In this document: piece after piece, positions 15,193 through 22,991 of the stretch
Layout of the letters: every line of letters begins with the position of its first letter
Position numbering within the stretch: the first letter of the stretch is position 1
Assembly (NCBI GenBank): GCA_030618475.1
Contig: JAUXDG010000012.1
Span: forward strand, 1 to 22,991
Length of the DNA stretch: 22,991 nucleotides
Source of the DNA: Gammaproteobacteria bacterium
GTDB taxonomy: Bacteria; Pseudomonadota; Gammaproteobacteria; DSM-19610
Direction of reading: 5' to 3'
Notes under the pieces: model-generated
Told to the model about the DNA's origin: nothing
The model's input: only the letters and a program-made list of their open reading frames with translations
Databases searched by the model: none
Program-made: the position numbers and the translations under genes

Positions 15193-17346
15193 CTAGTAAT
15201 CCACGGCAGCCATGCCCTGTTTGATGATTTTAGGTGTTACGAATATCAGCAGTTCCTGTTTCTGGTCTGTTTTGGATGTCGTCTTGAACAGCCAGCCAAC
15301 GCCGGGGAGTGATCCGAAGAAGGGGATGCGTTCGGTCTGTTTGCCCTTTTCCTGTTCGTAGATGCCGCCCAGCACCAGGGTTTCACCGTTTTCCACCAGT
15401 ACCCGGGTGCGTACGTTGCGGGTATCGATGCTGGGGACACCGAAGAAGACTTCACCCACGTTGTCCTTGCTCACTTTCAGATCCATAATGATATTGTCAT
15501 CCGGTGTGATCTGCGGGGTGACTTTCAGTTCCAGCACGGCCTCCTTGAAGCTGATTGATGTTGCACCACTGGAGGTTGCTTCCTGGTAGGGGATTTCCAC
15601 GCCCTGCTGGATGGATGCCTCCTGCTGGTTCGAGGTGATAACCCTCGGGCTGGAGATGACTTCACCGCGGTCTTCCAGCTGCATGGCGCTGAGTTCCAGC
15701 TGGATGAGGCTGCTGCCGATCTTGCCGAGCGCTATACCCAGTGAGCCGGACGGATCGGCAACCGGCAGGTTGACCAGCAGCCCGTCGTTGCCGCTGCCAG
15801 CGGGAGTTTCAAATCCGGGGGTAAAGCCGAAATCGGTATTGCCCGGCTGGGTACCGCCACCGACGATGAAACGGTCGCCATCGTCGGTATTACCGCTGGC
15901 GCCGAATCTCACACCCAGGTCGCGCGAGAAGTCGTTGTTTGCAATGACGATACGTGACTCGATCAGGACCTGACGGACCGGAATATCCAGCCTCGCCACC
16001 ATACGGCGGATTTCCTCCAGTTTTTCTGCGCTATCCTGGATCAGCAGGGTATTGGTGCGCTCGTCCGTCGTCACCTTGCCACGTTCCGACATCAGCGAAC
16101 TGCCTTCACTTTGCAGCAGTGCGGCCAGATCAGACGCCGTGGCATAGTTGATCTGAATAAAGTCGGAATACAGGGGGGCCAGTTCCTCGATCTGTCTCTG
16201 TGACTCGAGTTCCAGTTTCTCGCGCCCAGTGATCTCTTCACTCGGCGCAATCAGCATGACGTTGCCGTTTTCGCGCTTGGCGAGACCCTTGGTCTTGAGA
16301 ACGATATCCAGAGCCTGATCCCAGGGTACGTTCTGCATGCGCAGGGTCAGGTTTCCGGAGACCGTGTCACTGACCACGATGTTGGTGCCGGTGAAGTCAG
16401 CCAGCAGCTGCAGCACCGAACGAACCTCGATATCCTGGAAGTTCAGGGACAGGCGTTCACCGGTATAACCGAACTCCTGTTTGCGGCGTTCTTCCTTCTC
16501 TTCCTTGGTGGTCTCGCGGATCTCAACGGTGAACTGATTGTCTGACTGGTAGGCCAGATGATCGTATGCACCGATAGCGGATATTTTCATGAGAATACCG
16601 CCATCGCGGATTTCTGTATCGATAATTTTCACCGGTGTTGCAAAGTCGGTGACGTCCAGGCGCCTCTGTAAAGCTTCCGACAGGCTGGTATTTCTCAGCT
16701 TGAGCACGATTTTGCCCGCTTCCTGGCGCATGTCTATCGGAATGGATGGATCAGACAGGGTGATAATGACGCGGCCTTCGCCCTGATCGCCACGGCGGAA
16801 GTCGATATCGGTGACTGCGCGCTGTGCAGAAGTCGTGGTCGGAGCCGTTGCGCTCCTGGCAGGTGCAGCAGCACCGGCGGTGGTTGTAGCGGCGCCGCCA
16901 AGTACGATAACAATCCGGTCTCCGTCGGCACGGGTTTCGTAAGGCACCATCTCAAACAGATTCAGTACCACCCGGGTCCGGCCCTTGACTTCGATCGCAG
17001 TAATGCTCTTTGCCGGCCCGATTCCGATTGGCTGTGAGCGCTTTGCCAGCTCACTTTTGGTCGCGGGAAGATCGAAAGCGATGCGCGCCGGGTTATCGAT
17101 GGTAAAGCTCGCCGGAATCGAGGCAGGCTGGTTGAGTTTGAGGGTAATCTGCACCTGATCACCGGGCAGGCCGGCAAAATTGATTTCCTGCAGTGCATTC
17201 AGTGCTTGTGGATCAGCGGCGTATACATTGTTCCAGCCAGTTACCATAACAAGCAGGGTAAGGAATACTATTCCCTTTCCAATCAGTCGGTTAAGTAATG
17301 GTTCGCCTTGTGCCGCGGGGTTCCATTTTGTCTGTTTCGCGTTCAT
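15193..17346 (-). CDS. pilQ: Type IV pilus secretin
   Basis: This 717-aa protein forms the outer-membrane pore through which the type IV pilus is extruded. I place the start at the ATG at 17346 (MNAKQTKWNPAAQ), because GGAG stands 9 nt upstream and a signal peptide follows (hydrophobic GIVFLTLLVMVTGW, cleavage likely after VYA near residue 43). A longer frame into pilP is open but not protein-like at its start. Domains in order: two AMIN domains (about 45-140 and 180-270) that bind peptidoglycan, a secretin/TonB short N-terminal domain (from GERLSLNFQDIEVRSVLQLL), an N1-type domain (ATASDLAALLQSEG to VARLDIP), then the secretin barrel with EVISSPRVITSNQQEASI, QGVEIPYQ and the C-terminal VENGETLVLGGIY. 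It is last in pilMNOPQ, 16 nt after pilP. Confidence 0.97.
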   Translation of the reverse strand: MNAKQTKWNPAAQGEPLLNRLIGKGIVFLTLLVMVTGWNNVYAADPQALNALQEINFAGLPGDQVQITLKLNQPASIPASFTIDNPARIAFDLPATKSELAKRSQPIGIGPAKSITAIEVKGRTRVVLNLFEMVPYETRADGDRIVIVLGGAATTTAGAAAPARSATAPTTTSAQRAVTDIDFRRGDQGEGRVIITLSDPSIPIDMRQEAGKIVLKLRNTSLSEALQRRLDVTDFATPVKIIDTEIRDGGILMKISAIGAYDHLAYQSDNQFTVEIRETTKEEKEERRKQEFGYTGERLSLNFQDIEVRSVLQLLADFTGTNIVVSDTVSGNLTLRMQNVPWDQALDIVLKTKGLAKRENGNVMLIAPSEEITGREKLELESQRQIEELAPLYSDFIQINYATASDLAALLQSEGSSLMSERGKVTTDERTNTLLIQDSAEKLEEIRRMVARLDIPVRQVLIESRIVIANNDFSRDLGVRFGASGNTDDGDRFIVGGGTQPGNTDFGFTPGFETPAGSGNDGLLVNLPVADPSGSLGIALGKIGSSLIQLELSAMQLEDRGEVISSPRVITSNQQEASIQQGVEIPYQEATSSGATSISFKEAVLELKVTPQITPDDNIIMDLKVSKDNVGEVFFGVPSIDTRNVRTRVLVENGETLVLGGIYEQEKGKQTERIPFFGSLPGVGWLFKTTSKTDQKQELLIFVTPKIIKQGMAAVDY

Positions 17347-17362
17347 CGTTTTTATCTCCAAA

Positions 17363-17899
17363 TTACTCACTGAGTGCCAGTGCAGCCTGGCGTTCCATCC
17401 ATCCCCCGAGGCCATCCGGTACGATCTCGGTGAGTTCAACTTCTGATTCCGTAATCTGAACGATCTTTCCATGGTTCTGGCCCATGAAGTTTCCAGGTTG
17501 CACACGGTGTATCGTGCTGTTGCTCATGCGTACCAGAGCCCATGAGTTATTCTGCCGTTCGAGCGTTCCAACCATGCGAAGACTATCCAGCGGTTCGGAT
17601 TCCAGTGGCTCGCGTGAACGATTCGGGTCTGGTGCAATCCCGCTGCCCGAAGCCTTTGCGACCCGCGTGGGTGCTGAATAGACGGGCGGTGTGAACGGGT
17701 CGCGCTCCCCGGAAGCCTCATAGAGGTGGGTTTCGAAAGGCGCAAACTCCGGCAGAGGATCAATGCGCGCCTGCTGGCGGGATTTCACAGCCGCTACGTA
17801 GGCACTCAGATCTTCCGTGTTGTTGCCGCTGCAGGCTGCCAGGCTGCCAGCCAGCAGACAGACAGAAACGGTCCAAGCTGTATTGTGCCGGCGGATCAT
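17363..17899 (-). CDS. pilP: Type IV pilus inner-membrane lipoprotein PilP
   Basis: This 178-aa lipoprotein has the signal peptide MIRRHNTAWTVSVCLLAGSLAAC, lipobox LAAC and Cys23 as the lipid site. A disordered Pro-rich linker follows (with RDPFTPPVY), then the C-terminal beta domain with LRMVGTLERQNNSWALVR and VQPGNFMGQNHGKI. PilP links the PilN-PilO dimer to the N-terminal domains of PilQ across the periplasm. The ATG overlaps the pilO stop by 4 nt (ATGA), so translation is probably coupled. Length and motifs are typical. Confidence 0.96.
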   Translation of the reverse strand: MIRRHNTAWTVSVCLLAGSLAACSGNNTEDLSAYVAAVKSRQQARIDPLPEFAPFETHLYEASGERDPFTPPVYSAPTRVAKASGSGIAPDPNRSREPLESEPLDSLRMVGTLERQNNSWALVRMSNSTIHRVQPGNFMGQNHGKIVQITESEVELTEIVPDGLGGWMERQAALALSE

Positions 17900-18495
17900 T
17901 GGGCACCTCCTTCTTCCTCTTCATCAATATAGCGATAGGTCTTGGCGAGCATATCCATCGTCAATTCATCACCGTCTTTACCTGGCGCCATCTCGATATC
18001 GTGTACAGTGACAATGCGGGGTAATGCAGCTACGCCACTGATAAAGTTACCGAACTCGTGATAGTCACCTTTAACGCGAATACTGATCGGCAGCTCTGCG
18101 TAGAACTCCCTGGGAACTTCGCCTTGGGGTTTAAACAGTTCAAATTCGAGGCCGCTGGCCAGACCGGTCTGTGAAATGTCGACCAGCAGTTCGGCTACTT
18201 CGGTCTTGTTAGGTAGCTGGCGGAGCATGGCGCCGAAGGAGGCCCTCATCTCTTCGAGCTGTTGTTCGTAGGCTGCCAGGTTGGCGGCTTTCTTGGCCTT
18301 GGTTTCGAAGGTCTGGCGCAGCTCGGTTTCCTTGTTTTCAGCTTTTTCCAGACTGATACGCTGGTCTTTGATATCGAGCCAGTATCCGAGTCCCAGTACA
18401 CCAACAAAGACCATGGTTATAACGGCGATACGAGCCGGCAGCGGCCAGTTGGCGATATTGCTCAGGTCCAGTTCGTTGAGTTCAGAGAGATCCAT
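17896..18495 (-). CDS. pilO: Type IV pilus assembly protein PilO
   Basis: This 199-aa protein has one N-terminal transmembrane helix (AVITMVFVGVLGLGYWL, about residues 24-40), then a coiled coil (roughly 48-92, KAENKETELRQTFETKAKKA and onward), then a ferredoxin-like periplasmic domain (GLEFELFKPQ, ELPISIRVKGDYHEFGNFI). PilO pairs with PilN in the inner membrane as part of the PilMNOP alignment complex. The stop of pilN and this ATG share one base (TGATG). The C-terminus is acidic (IDEEEEGG). Nothing unusual. Confidence 0.96.
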   Translation of the reverse strand: MDLSELNELDLSNIANWPLPARIAVITMVFVGVLGLGYWLDIKDQRISLEKAENKETELRQTFETKAKKAANLAAYEQQLEEMRASFGAMLRQLPNKTEVAELLVDISQTGLASGLEFELFKPQGEVPREFYAELPISIRVKGDYHEFGNFISGVAALPRIVTVHDIEMAPGKDGDELTMDMLAKTYRYIDEEEEGGAQ

Positions 18496-19070
18496 CAGCT
18501 TTGTTCCTCCTTGGATTCCTCGGACGCAGTCGATGTTGCCTGACTGGCGCGCAGCCTGAATTCAGCGCTGCGTCTGCGTTCGCTGTCCTTGGTTTCTATG
18601 ACATCGAGCTTTGGACTGGCCAACCACTGTGAGCTGTCAATGTTGCGCATGTAAGCAGATACGCGCGCATTGGACTGGGCTACACCGCTCAGGGTCAGAG
18701 CCTGGTCTTGCTGGGCGATCTTGTTGAGATACACGCCATCGGGCAGGGTATAGACCAGCTGATCCATGAGATGCACGCTTTGCGGGCGGCTGCGCTGCAG
18801 CTGCTGGATGATATCCATGCGCGCCAGCAAGGCGTTTTTGGTTTTTTCCATGTCCTTGATTTTGGCGATTTTCGTGTCCAGTTCTGCAATTTCCTTATCC
18901 AGAAACTGGTTGCGCTGGTTCTGCTTTTCGATCAGGCCTTCCATTTGCATGTGGGCCAGCAGGACCAGCATGGCGCCCAGAATTGCTGAGCCTGCGCCAA
19001 CCACAGCAAACTGCTGCTGTTTCTGTTTGCGCAGTTCGTCGCGCCAGGGTAACAGGTTGATGTGTGCCAT
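18495..19070 (-). CDS. pilN: Type IV pilus assembly protein PilN
   Basis: This 191-aa protein starts at the ATG at 19070, giving MAHINLLPWRDELRKQKQ, which carries the INLLPWR motif that inserts into a groove of PilM. A start ten codons upstream inside pilM is open but would bury that motif. A transmembrane helix follows (VVGAGSAILGAMLVLLAHM, about 23-42), then a coiled coil (EKQNQRNQFLDKEIAELDTK) and a periplasmic ferredoxin-like domain. The pilM stop and this ATG share one base (TAATG). PilN binds PilM in the cytosol and PilO in the membrane. The Ser/Glu-rich C-terminal tail is probably disordered. Confidence 0.96.
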   Translation of the reverse strand: MAHINLLPWRDELRKQKQQQFAVVGAGSAILGAMLVLLAHMQMEGLIEKQNQRNQFLDKEIAELDTKIAKIKDMEKTKNALLARMDIIQQLQRSRPQSVHLMDQLVYTLPDGVYLNKIAQQDQALTLSGVAQSNARVSAYMRNIDSSQWLASPKLDVIETKDSERRRSAEFRLRASQATSTASEESKEEQS

Positions 19071-20140
19071 TAGTCGAAACTCCTCATTGCCAGTCCGCAT
19101 GCGATCAGCAGTGCTGGCGCGTCGTTACTCAAAGACTGTGGTTTGACGCGCGAAGACAGCGACATGGAAGCGAATGGGTTGGCAATGATTGTTTCAATGC
19201 CCAGGCGGTCCTGAATGAGTTCAGCAACACCCGGGACCGATGCGCTGCCGCCGGCCAGAATGACCTGGTCTACGCTGTTGTACTGGCTGGAACCGAAGAA
19301 AAACTGCAGGGTGCGGCTGACCTGCTGGCACATTGCTTCCTTGAAAGGCTCCAGCACTTCGGGTTCGTAGTTTTCCGGTAAACCGCCCTGGCGTTTAGCC
19401 ATGCCGGCTTCTTCATAGGACAGTCCATAACGGCGCATGATTTCTTCCGTGAGTTGTTTGCCGCCGAACACCTGGTCACGGGTGTAGATCAGGTTGGTGT
19501 CGTGCAGCACGTTGAGCGTTGTCATGGTTGCGCCAATGTCAATCACGGCAACCGTTTTTTCCATACCCTGGTCAGGAACCTGCTCAAGCAGAAGCTGAAA
19601 TGCATTTTCAGTCGCATAGGCTTCGACATCGACGACTTTGGTGTCCAGACCACCGCTTTCGACGGCCGCGGTCCGCATGTCGACGGTTTCCGTCCGGCAG
19701 GCTGCCAGCAGTACATTGACGGTATCAGGATTGTTGTCTGTCGGACCCAGAACCTCGAAATCCAGGCTGACTTCTTCAAGCGGATAAGGGACATACTGAT
19801 CGGCTTCCAGCTCGATCTGGCTGTGCAACTCGTCGTCCGACAGGCTGTTCGGCATGGGAACGACCTTGGTAATCACCGAGGAACCGGCGACGGCAACGGC
19901 GGCGCCCCTGGTTCGCGCACCGGCCCTTTTTATGGCCCGTCGCACGGCTTCCCCAACTGCCTCCACGTCCGTGATGTTCTTTTCGACCACGGAATTGGGT
20001 GGCAACGGCTCTACGGCGTAGCTCTCTACGCGATAGCGGTTCCCTTGGCGACTGAGTTCTAGTAATTTGACCGCCGAGGAGCTGATGTCCAGTCCCACTA
20101 CCGGCGGTGTTTTCCGTGTAAACAGTTGCGCGATTTGCAC
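19070..20140 (-). CDS. pilM: Type IV pilus assembly protein PilM (actin-like ATPase)
   Basis: This 356-aa cytoplasmic actin-fold protein of the FtsA/MreB superfamily binds the N-terminal peptide of PilN and connects the pilus motor to the alignment complex. The nucleotide-site blocks are visible: VVGLDISSSAVKLLEL (phosphate 1), AVIDIGATMTTLNVLHD (phosphate 2) and QVILAGGSASVPGVAELI (adenosine). The central insert LEADQYVPYPLEEVSLDFEVL is a PilM family block. The ATG follows AAAGGGAAATTACA, a good ribosome site. It is first in pilMNOPQ, driven by a near-consensus promoter (20192-20220) and divergent from mrcA. Confidence 0.97.
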   Translation of the reverse strand: MQIAQLFTRKTPPVVGLDISSSAVKLLELSRQGNRYRVESYAVEPLPPNSVVEKNITDVEAVGEAVRRAIKRAGARTRGAAVAVAGSSVITKVVPMPNSLSDDELHSQIELEADQYVPYPLEEVSLDFEVLGPTDNNPDTVNVLLAACRTETVDMRTAAVESGGLDTKVVDVEAYATENAFQLLLEQVPDQGMEKTVAVIDIGATMTTLNVLHDTNLIYTRDQVFGGKQLTEEIMRRYGLSYEEAGMAKRQGGLPENYEPEVLEPFKEAMCQQVSRTLQFFFGSSQYNSVDQVILAGGSASVPGVAELIQDRLGIETIIANPFASMSLSSRVKPQSLSNDAPALLIACGLAMRSFD

Positions 20141-20160
20141 TGTAATTTCCCTTTAATTCA

Positions 20161-20172
20161 CTGCAATTGCAG
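20161..20172. repeat. 12-bp perfect palindrome in the pilM leader
   Basis: CTGCAATTGCAG reads the same on both strands. It lies downstream of the proposed pilM transcription start and about 20 nt before the ATG. With no central loop it suits a dimeric DNA-binding protein better than an RNA hairpin. I do not recognise the regulator, and it may be chance. Confidence 0.35.
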
Positions 20173-20191
20173 CGTATTGATACTGTTATGG

Positions 20192-20220
20192 ATTAGAGAG
20201 CAACAACAAATGCCTGTCAA
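20192..20220 (-). promoter_or_regulatory. Sigma-70 promoter of pilMNOPQ
   Basis: On the minus strand a perfect -35, TTGACA (20215-20220), is followed after exactly 17 nt by TCTAAT (20192-20197), five of six consensus bases. Transcription would start near 20185, leaving a leader of about 45 nt before pilM. That leader contains the 12-bp perfect palindrome CTGCAATTGCAG at 20161-20172, a possible operator. Confidence 0.65.
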
Positions 20221-20245
20221 TGCGAGCTCTTTATCCTCATCATGG

Positions 20246-20275
20246 TTCGATTCCAATTATCGGACGCTTTATACT
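20246..20275 (+). promoter_or_regulatory. Possible sigma-70 promoter of mrcA
   Basis: TATACT (20270-20275) is a good -10; the best -35 at usable spacing is TTCGAT (20246-20251, 18-nt spacer), a poor match. Transcription would start near 20282, about 50 nt before mrcA. The promoter is back-to-back with that of pilM, the two -35 boxes being about 26 nt apart. Confidence 0.35.
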
Positions 20276-20332
20276 GAAGTTTAGAAATCCTTATGTTTTT
20301 TAATTTGAACCGGGTCACATCCCACCAAATTC

Positions 20333-22804
20333 ATGAATCTTCCTCTTAAAATATTACGCGTGATCCTGGCAAGCGGCTTTGCGGTTTTTACCGCCGGGGT
20401 GGTGGTGGTTGCCGCGGCCTACTTCTATATCGCCCCCCAATTGCCCCCTATAGAGCGGCTGAAAGAGGTACAACTTCAGGTTCCGTTACGGATTTTTACA
20501 ACTGAGGGGGAATTGATAGCAGAATTTGGCGAGCAGCGCCGGACGCCAATTCGATACCAGGATCTGCCGCAAACGGTGATAGACGCTATACTCGCGACCG
20601 AAGATGACCGTTTTTTTGTGCATCCAGGGGTGGATTATCAGGGCCTGGTACGTGCTGTGGTTGAACTGATCCGTACCGGTAAGAAGCGGCAGGGTGGCAG
20701 CACCATCACCATGCAGGTAGCGCGCAACTTTTTCCTCAGTCGTGAAAAAACCTATCTGCGCAAGCTGACCGAGATTTTTCTGGCACTTAAGATTGAGCGT
20801 CATCTGACTAAGCAGGAAATTCTTGAGCTTTATCTGAACAAAATCTATTTTGGGCAACGCGCATACGGTATAGCTGCTGCTGCGCAGATCTATTATGGAT
20901 TGAGCATCGACCAGTTGAGTATCGCCCAGGTTGCCATGATCGCCGGTCTGCCCAAGGCCCCCTCGACAAACAATCCTGTCAGCAACCCAAAACGTGCCCT
21001 GGAACGTCGTGACTACGTGCTGGGACGTATGTATGTGCTTGGTTTAATTGACAGTGATCAGTACGGCCAGGCTTTGGCTGAGCCTGATGCGGCGAGCCTG
21101 CATGCCGCCACGATCGAGGTTCAGGCCCCGTATGTGGCCGAGATGGTGCGTGCCTATATGGTGGAACAGTTTGGTCGGGACGCTTACAGCGCGGGCTATC
21201 GCGTGTTCACGACCCTGGATGGCAAACGTCAGAATGCAGCCCGTTCGGCATTACGTGAAGGCCTGCTGGCGTATGACCGACGGCATGGCTATCGTGGCGT
21301 TGCGCGTCATTTTGAGTTAGAGCCTGGTGCCAGCGTAGAAGATTTTGACGGTTTGCTGAAAGAAACCAAAACCATCGCTGGGTTGATAGCGGCGCTGGTC
21401 GTCGAGGTTGAGGGGCAGGCGGTACGTATCTATCTGGCGGGTCAGGGTTATGCCGAACTGGATTGGGAGGCGATATCGTGGGCACGCAGCTATATCTCTG
21501 TCAAGCAGCGTGGTCCGGCACTCAAATCAGCTGACCAGGTGCTAAAACGCGGTGACCTCATTCGTGTTGAAGCGTTACCGGAAGGGCAATGGCGTCTGGC
21601 CCAGATGCCCGCGGTGTCGGGTGCCCTGGTATCCGTGCAGCCACAGGATGGCGCGTTACAGGCCCTGGTAGGCGGTTTCGATTTTTACCAGAGCAAGTTC
21701 AATCGGGCGACCCAGGCACAGCGCCAGCCGGGTTCCAGTTTCAAACCCTTTGTTTATTCGGCGGCGCTCGATAAAGGCTATACGGTTGCCAGCCTTTTTA
21801 ACGATGCGCCGGTGGTGTTTGACGATCCGTCACTGGAAACTGCCTGGCGACCGGAAAATTACAGCGGCAAATTCTACGGGCCTACCCGCATGCGTGAGGC
21901 ACTGACTCATTCGCGCAATCTGGTCTCGATCCGTTTGTTGCGGGCGGTGGGGGCAGGCTATGCGAGGCGTTACCTGCAGCGCTTTGGCTTCAGGCCCGGT
22001 CAGATACCTAAAAATCTGTCGCTGGCGTTGGGTAGCGGTACGGCAACGCCTCTGGAAATGGCGCGTGCCTACAGTGTCTTTGCCAACGGTGGGTTTTATA
22101 CGGAACCTTATTTTATCCGGGAAGTACGCGACGCACATGACCAGGTGGTTTTCAGGGCCAATCCGGCAATAGCCTGTCCGGAATGCGAAGCGGAAAAACC
22201 GGCTGAGTTAGAGCCAGAGGAAATTCTCGGCGCAGAGACCGGGGAAGTCACAGAAGCAGTGACAGATGAGCAATTGGTGGCAGAGGTGGCTGAACCGGAG
22301 CCTGTCTACGCAGAGCGCGTCGTTGATGTAGCCAATGTCTACCTGATAACATCGATGATGCAGGATGTGGTGAGACGCGGTACCGGACGGCGCGCCATGT
22401 CATTGGGGCGTAAGGATCTTGCCGGTAAAACCGGTACCACTAACGATCAGCGCGATGCCTGGTTTTGCGGATTTAATGGCAAACTGGTAACCACCGTCTG
22501 GGTCGGGTTTGATCGTATACAACCGTTGGGTAATGGCGAAACCGGCGGCCGTGCAGCTTTGCCTGTATGGGTCGATTATATGGGAAAAGCCCTGCAGGGC
22601 ATGCCGGGGGTTGCTTTACCTCAGCCACCGGGACTGGTTACGGTGCGCATAGATTTAAAAACAGGTCTGCGTCTTCCGTCCGGGCAGGCCGGCGGCTTGT
22701 TTGAACTGTTCCGGCCTGAAAATGTGCCGCAACGTTATAGTGAGCCCGTTGAAATCCGCGGTACCGAGTCCGATTCCGACGATACGGTAGAGCCGTTATT
22801 CTAG
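20333..22804 (+). CDS. mrcA: Penicillin-binding protein 1A (glycosyltransferase/transpeptidase)
   Basis: This 823-aa class A PBP polymerises lipid II into glycan strands and cross-links them. It is an inner-membrane protein with a cytoplasmic stub and one membrane helix (about residues 9-31). The glycosyltransferase domain has ATEDDRFFVHPGVDY with catalytic Glu90, then QGGSTITMQVARNFFLS and KQEILELYLNKIYFGQRAYG. The transpeptidase domain has SSFK with the acyl-serine Ser468 and Lys471, SRN at 527-529 and KTGTT starting at Lys699. Between SRN and KTG there is a CPEC motif at 615-618 followed by a very acidic, Glu/Ala-rich stretch to about 660. Length equals the pseudomonad PBP1A. No Shine-Dalgarno is evident before the ATG (CCCACCAAATTC). 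The gene (also called ponA) is divergent from pilM, as in Pseudomonas. Confidence 0.97.
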   Translation: MNLPLKILRVILASGFAVFTAGVVVVAAAYFYIAPQLPPIERLKEVQLQVPLRIFTTEGELIAEFGEQRRTPIRYQDLPQTVIDAILATEDDRFFVHPGVDYQGLVRAVVELIRTGKKRQGGSTITMQVARNFFLSREKTYLRKLTEIFLALKIERHLTKQEILELYLNKIYFGQRAYGIAAAAQIYYGLSIDQLSIAQVAMIAGLPKAPSTNNPVSNPKRALERRDYVLGRMYVLGLIDSDQYGQALAEPDAASLHAATIEVQAPYVAEMVRAYMVEQFGRDAYSAGYRVFTTLDGKRQNAARSALREGLLAYDRRHGYRGVARHFELEPGASVEDFDGLLKETKTIAGLIAALVVEVEGQAVRIYLAGQGYAELDWEAISWARSYISVKQRGPALKSADQVLKRGDLIRVEALPEGQWRLAQMPAVSGALVSVQPQDGALQALVGGFDFYQSKFNRATQAQRQPGSSFKPFVYSAALDKGYTVASLFNDAPVVFDDPSLETAWRPENYSGKFYGPTRMREALTHSRNLVSIRLLRAVGAGYARRYLQRFGFRPGQIPKNLSLALGSGTATPLEMARAYSVFANGGFYTEPYFIREVRDAHDQVVFRANPAIACPECEAEKPAELEPEEILGAETGEVTEAVTDEQLVAEVAEPEPVYAERVVDVANVYLITSMMQDVVRRGTGRRAMSLGRKDLAGKTGTTNDQRDAWFCGFNGKLVTTVWVGFDRIQPLGNGETGGRAALPVWVDYMGKALQGMPGVALPQPPGLVTVRIDLKTGLRLPSGQAGGLFELFRPENVPQRYSEPVEIRGTESDSDDTVEPLF

Positions 22805-22991
22805 GAGCCTGTCGGACTTAGGCTGATTCTACTGCGGCGGCACCCCAGGGCACCCTCTCTTGCTGCGCAATTCACCTTGTAAATACATCCCTGCTCGACG
22901 GCCGCGTCTCCCGGCAATTGCTCCTGCATCCCCTCCAGGGGCCTACTCTTGGTGCTCTACCTTCGCCCGTCCCTGGGCTCGTGCGGCCGAC
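22805..22991. repeat. GC-rich non-coding sequence after mrcA, probable dispersed repeat
   Basis: No credible gene is visible in this segment. It begins with AGCCTGTCGGACTTAGGCT (22806-22824, weak AGCCT/AGGCT dyad). It continues with the 25-bp repeat shared with 10310-10334 and with CCCCT-CC-AGGGG (22930-22941). The style, rich in CCCTGG/CCAGGG blocks and short dyads, resembles the high-copy repeats and insertion-element margins found in some Gammaproteobacteria. That is recognition by style only, and the window ends inside it. No T-tract terminator for mrcA is seen. Confidence 0.4.
22857..22881 (+). repeat. 25-bp dispersed repeat, copy 2
   Basis: Identical over 25 bases to 10310-10334 and in the same orientation, 52 nt past the mrcA stop. 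The flanks differ (AAATACATCC after this copy, CCCCAGGGCA after the other), so the repeat boundary at the 3' side is sharp, while on the 5' side identity ends one base earlier. Confidence 0.75.

Noticed and set aside
17347..17505. A 53-codon N-terminal extension of pilQ into pilP
   Set aside because: No signal peptide at that start, while the ATG at 17346 has a ribosome site and a signal peptide.

Overview
The window is a stretch of gammaproteobacterial chromosome. Its backbone is the order mrcA <> pilMNOPQ-aroK-aroB-damX-like-gltB-gltD-hemE, which is familiar from Pseudomonas and relatives. The moderately GC-rich sequence, the PilMNOPQ type IV pilus set beside the PBP1A gene, and GltB/GltD of the bacterial NADPH type all fit a free-living gammaproteobacterium. 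I cannot name the genus. The gene complement looks ordinary. The less ordinary parts are small insertions into the syntenic block, structured non-coding sequence, and a terminator-like hairpin built over a start codon.

Layout. 1-1462 (+): the 3' part of an HNH endonuclease gene cut by the window edge, then a fructosamine-kinase family gene. 1489-8749 (-): gltB, gltD and hemE, one likely operon for glutamate synthesis plus a haem-pathway enzyme. 8750-9312: a 563-base gap holding nested inverted repeats just upstream of gltB and a decayed transposase fragment that looks IS91-like. 9313-10275 (+): a WD40 beta-propeller lipoprotein absent from the classical synteny. 10276-10369: a short gap with one copy of a 25-bp repeat. 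10370-14508 (-): damX-like, a small WGR-type protein, a dNTP triphosphohydrolase and aroB; three of these junctions are tight, with 4-nt overlaps at two of them. 14627-15148 (-): aroK. 15193-20140 (-): pilQ, pilP, pilO, pilN and pilM. 20141-20332: a divergent promoter region. 20333-22804 (+): mrcA (PBP1A). 22805-22991: GC-rich non-coding sequence with the second copy of the 25-bp repeat.

How the genes work together. PilM, PilN, PilO and PilP form the alignment complex that links the cytoplasmic pilus motor to the PilQ outer-membrane secretin. PBP1A and the SPOR-domain DamX-like protein act on or bind peptidoglycan, which pilus and division machinery must cross. AroK and AroB are shikimate-pathway enzymes. 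GltB and GltD make glutamate, the donor for amino acids and (in bacteria with the C5 pathway) the source of 5-aminolevulinate used upstream of HemE. The pil operon appears to end in an intrinsic terminator whose hairpin contains the aroK start codon and whose T-tract is aroK coding sequence.

I see no CRISPR array, tRNA, rRNA, intact insertion sequence, or recognisable defence or biosynthetic system. The most testable oddities are the aroK hairpin and the gltB leader.
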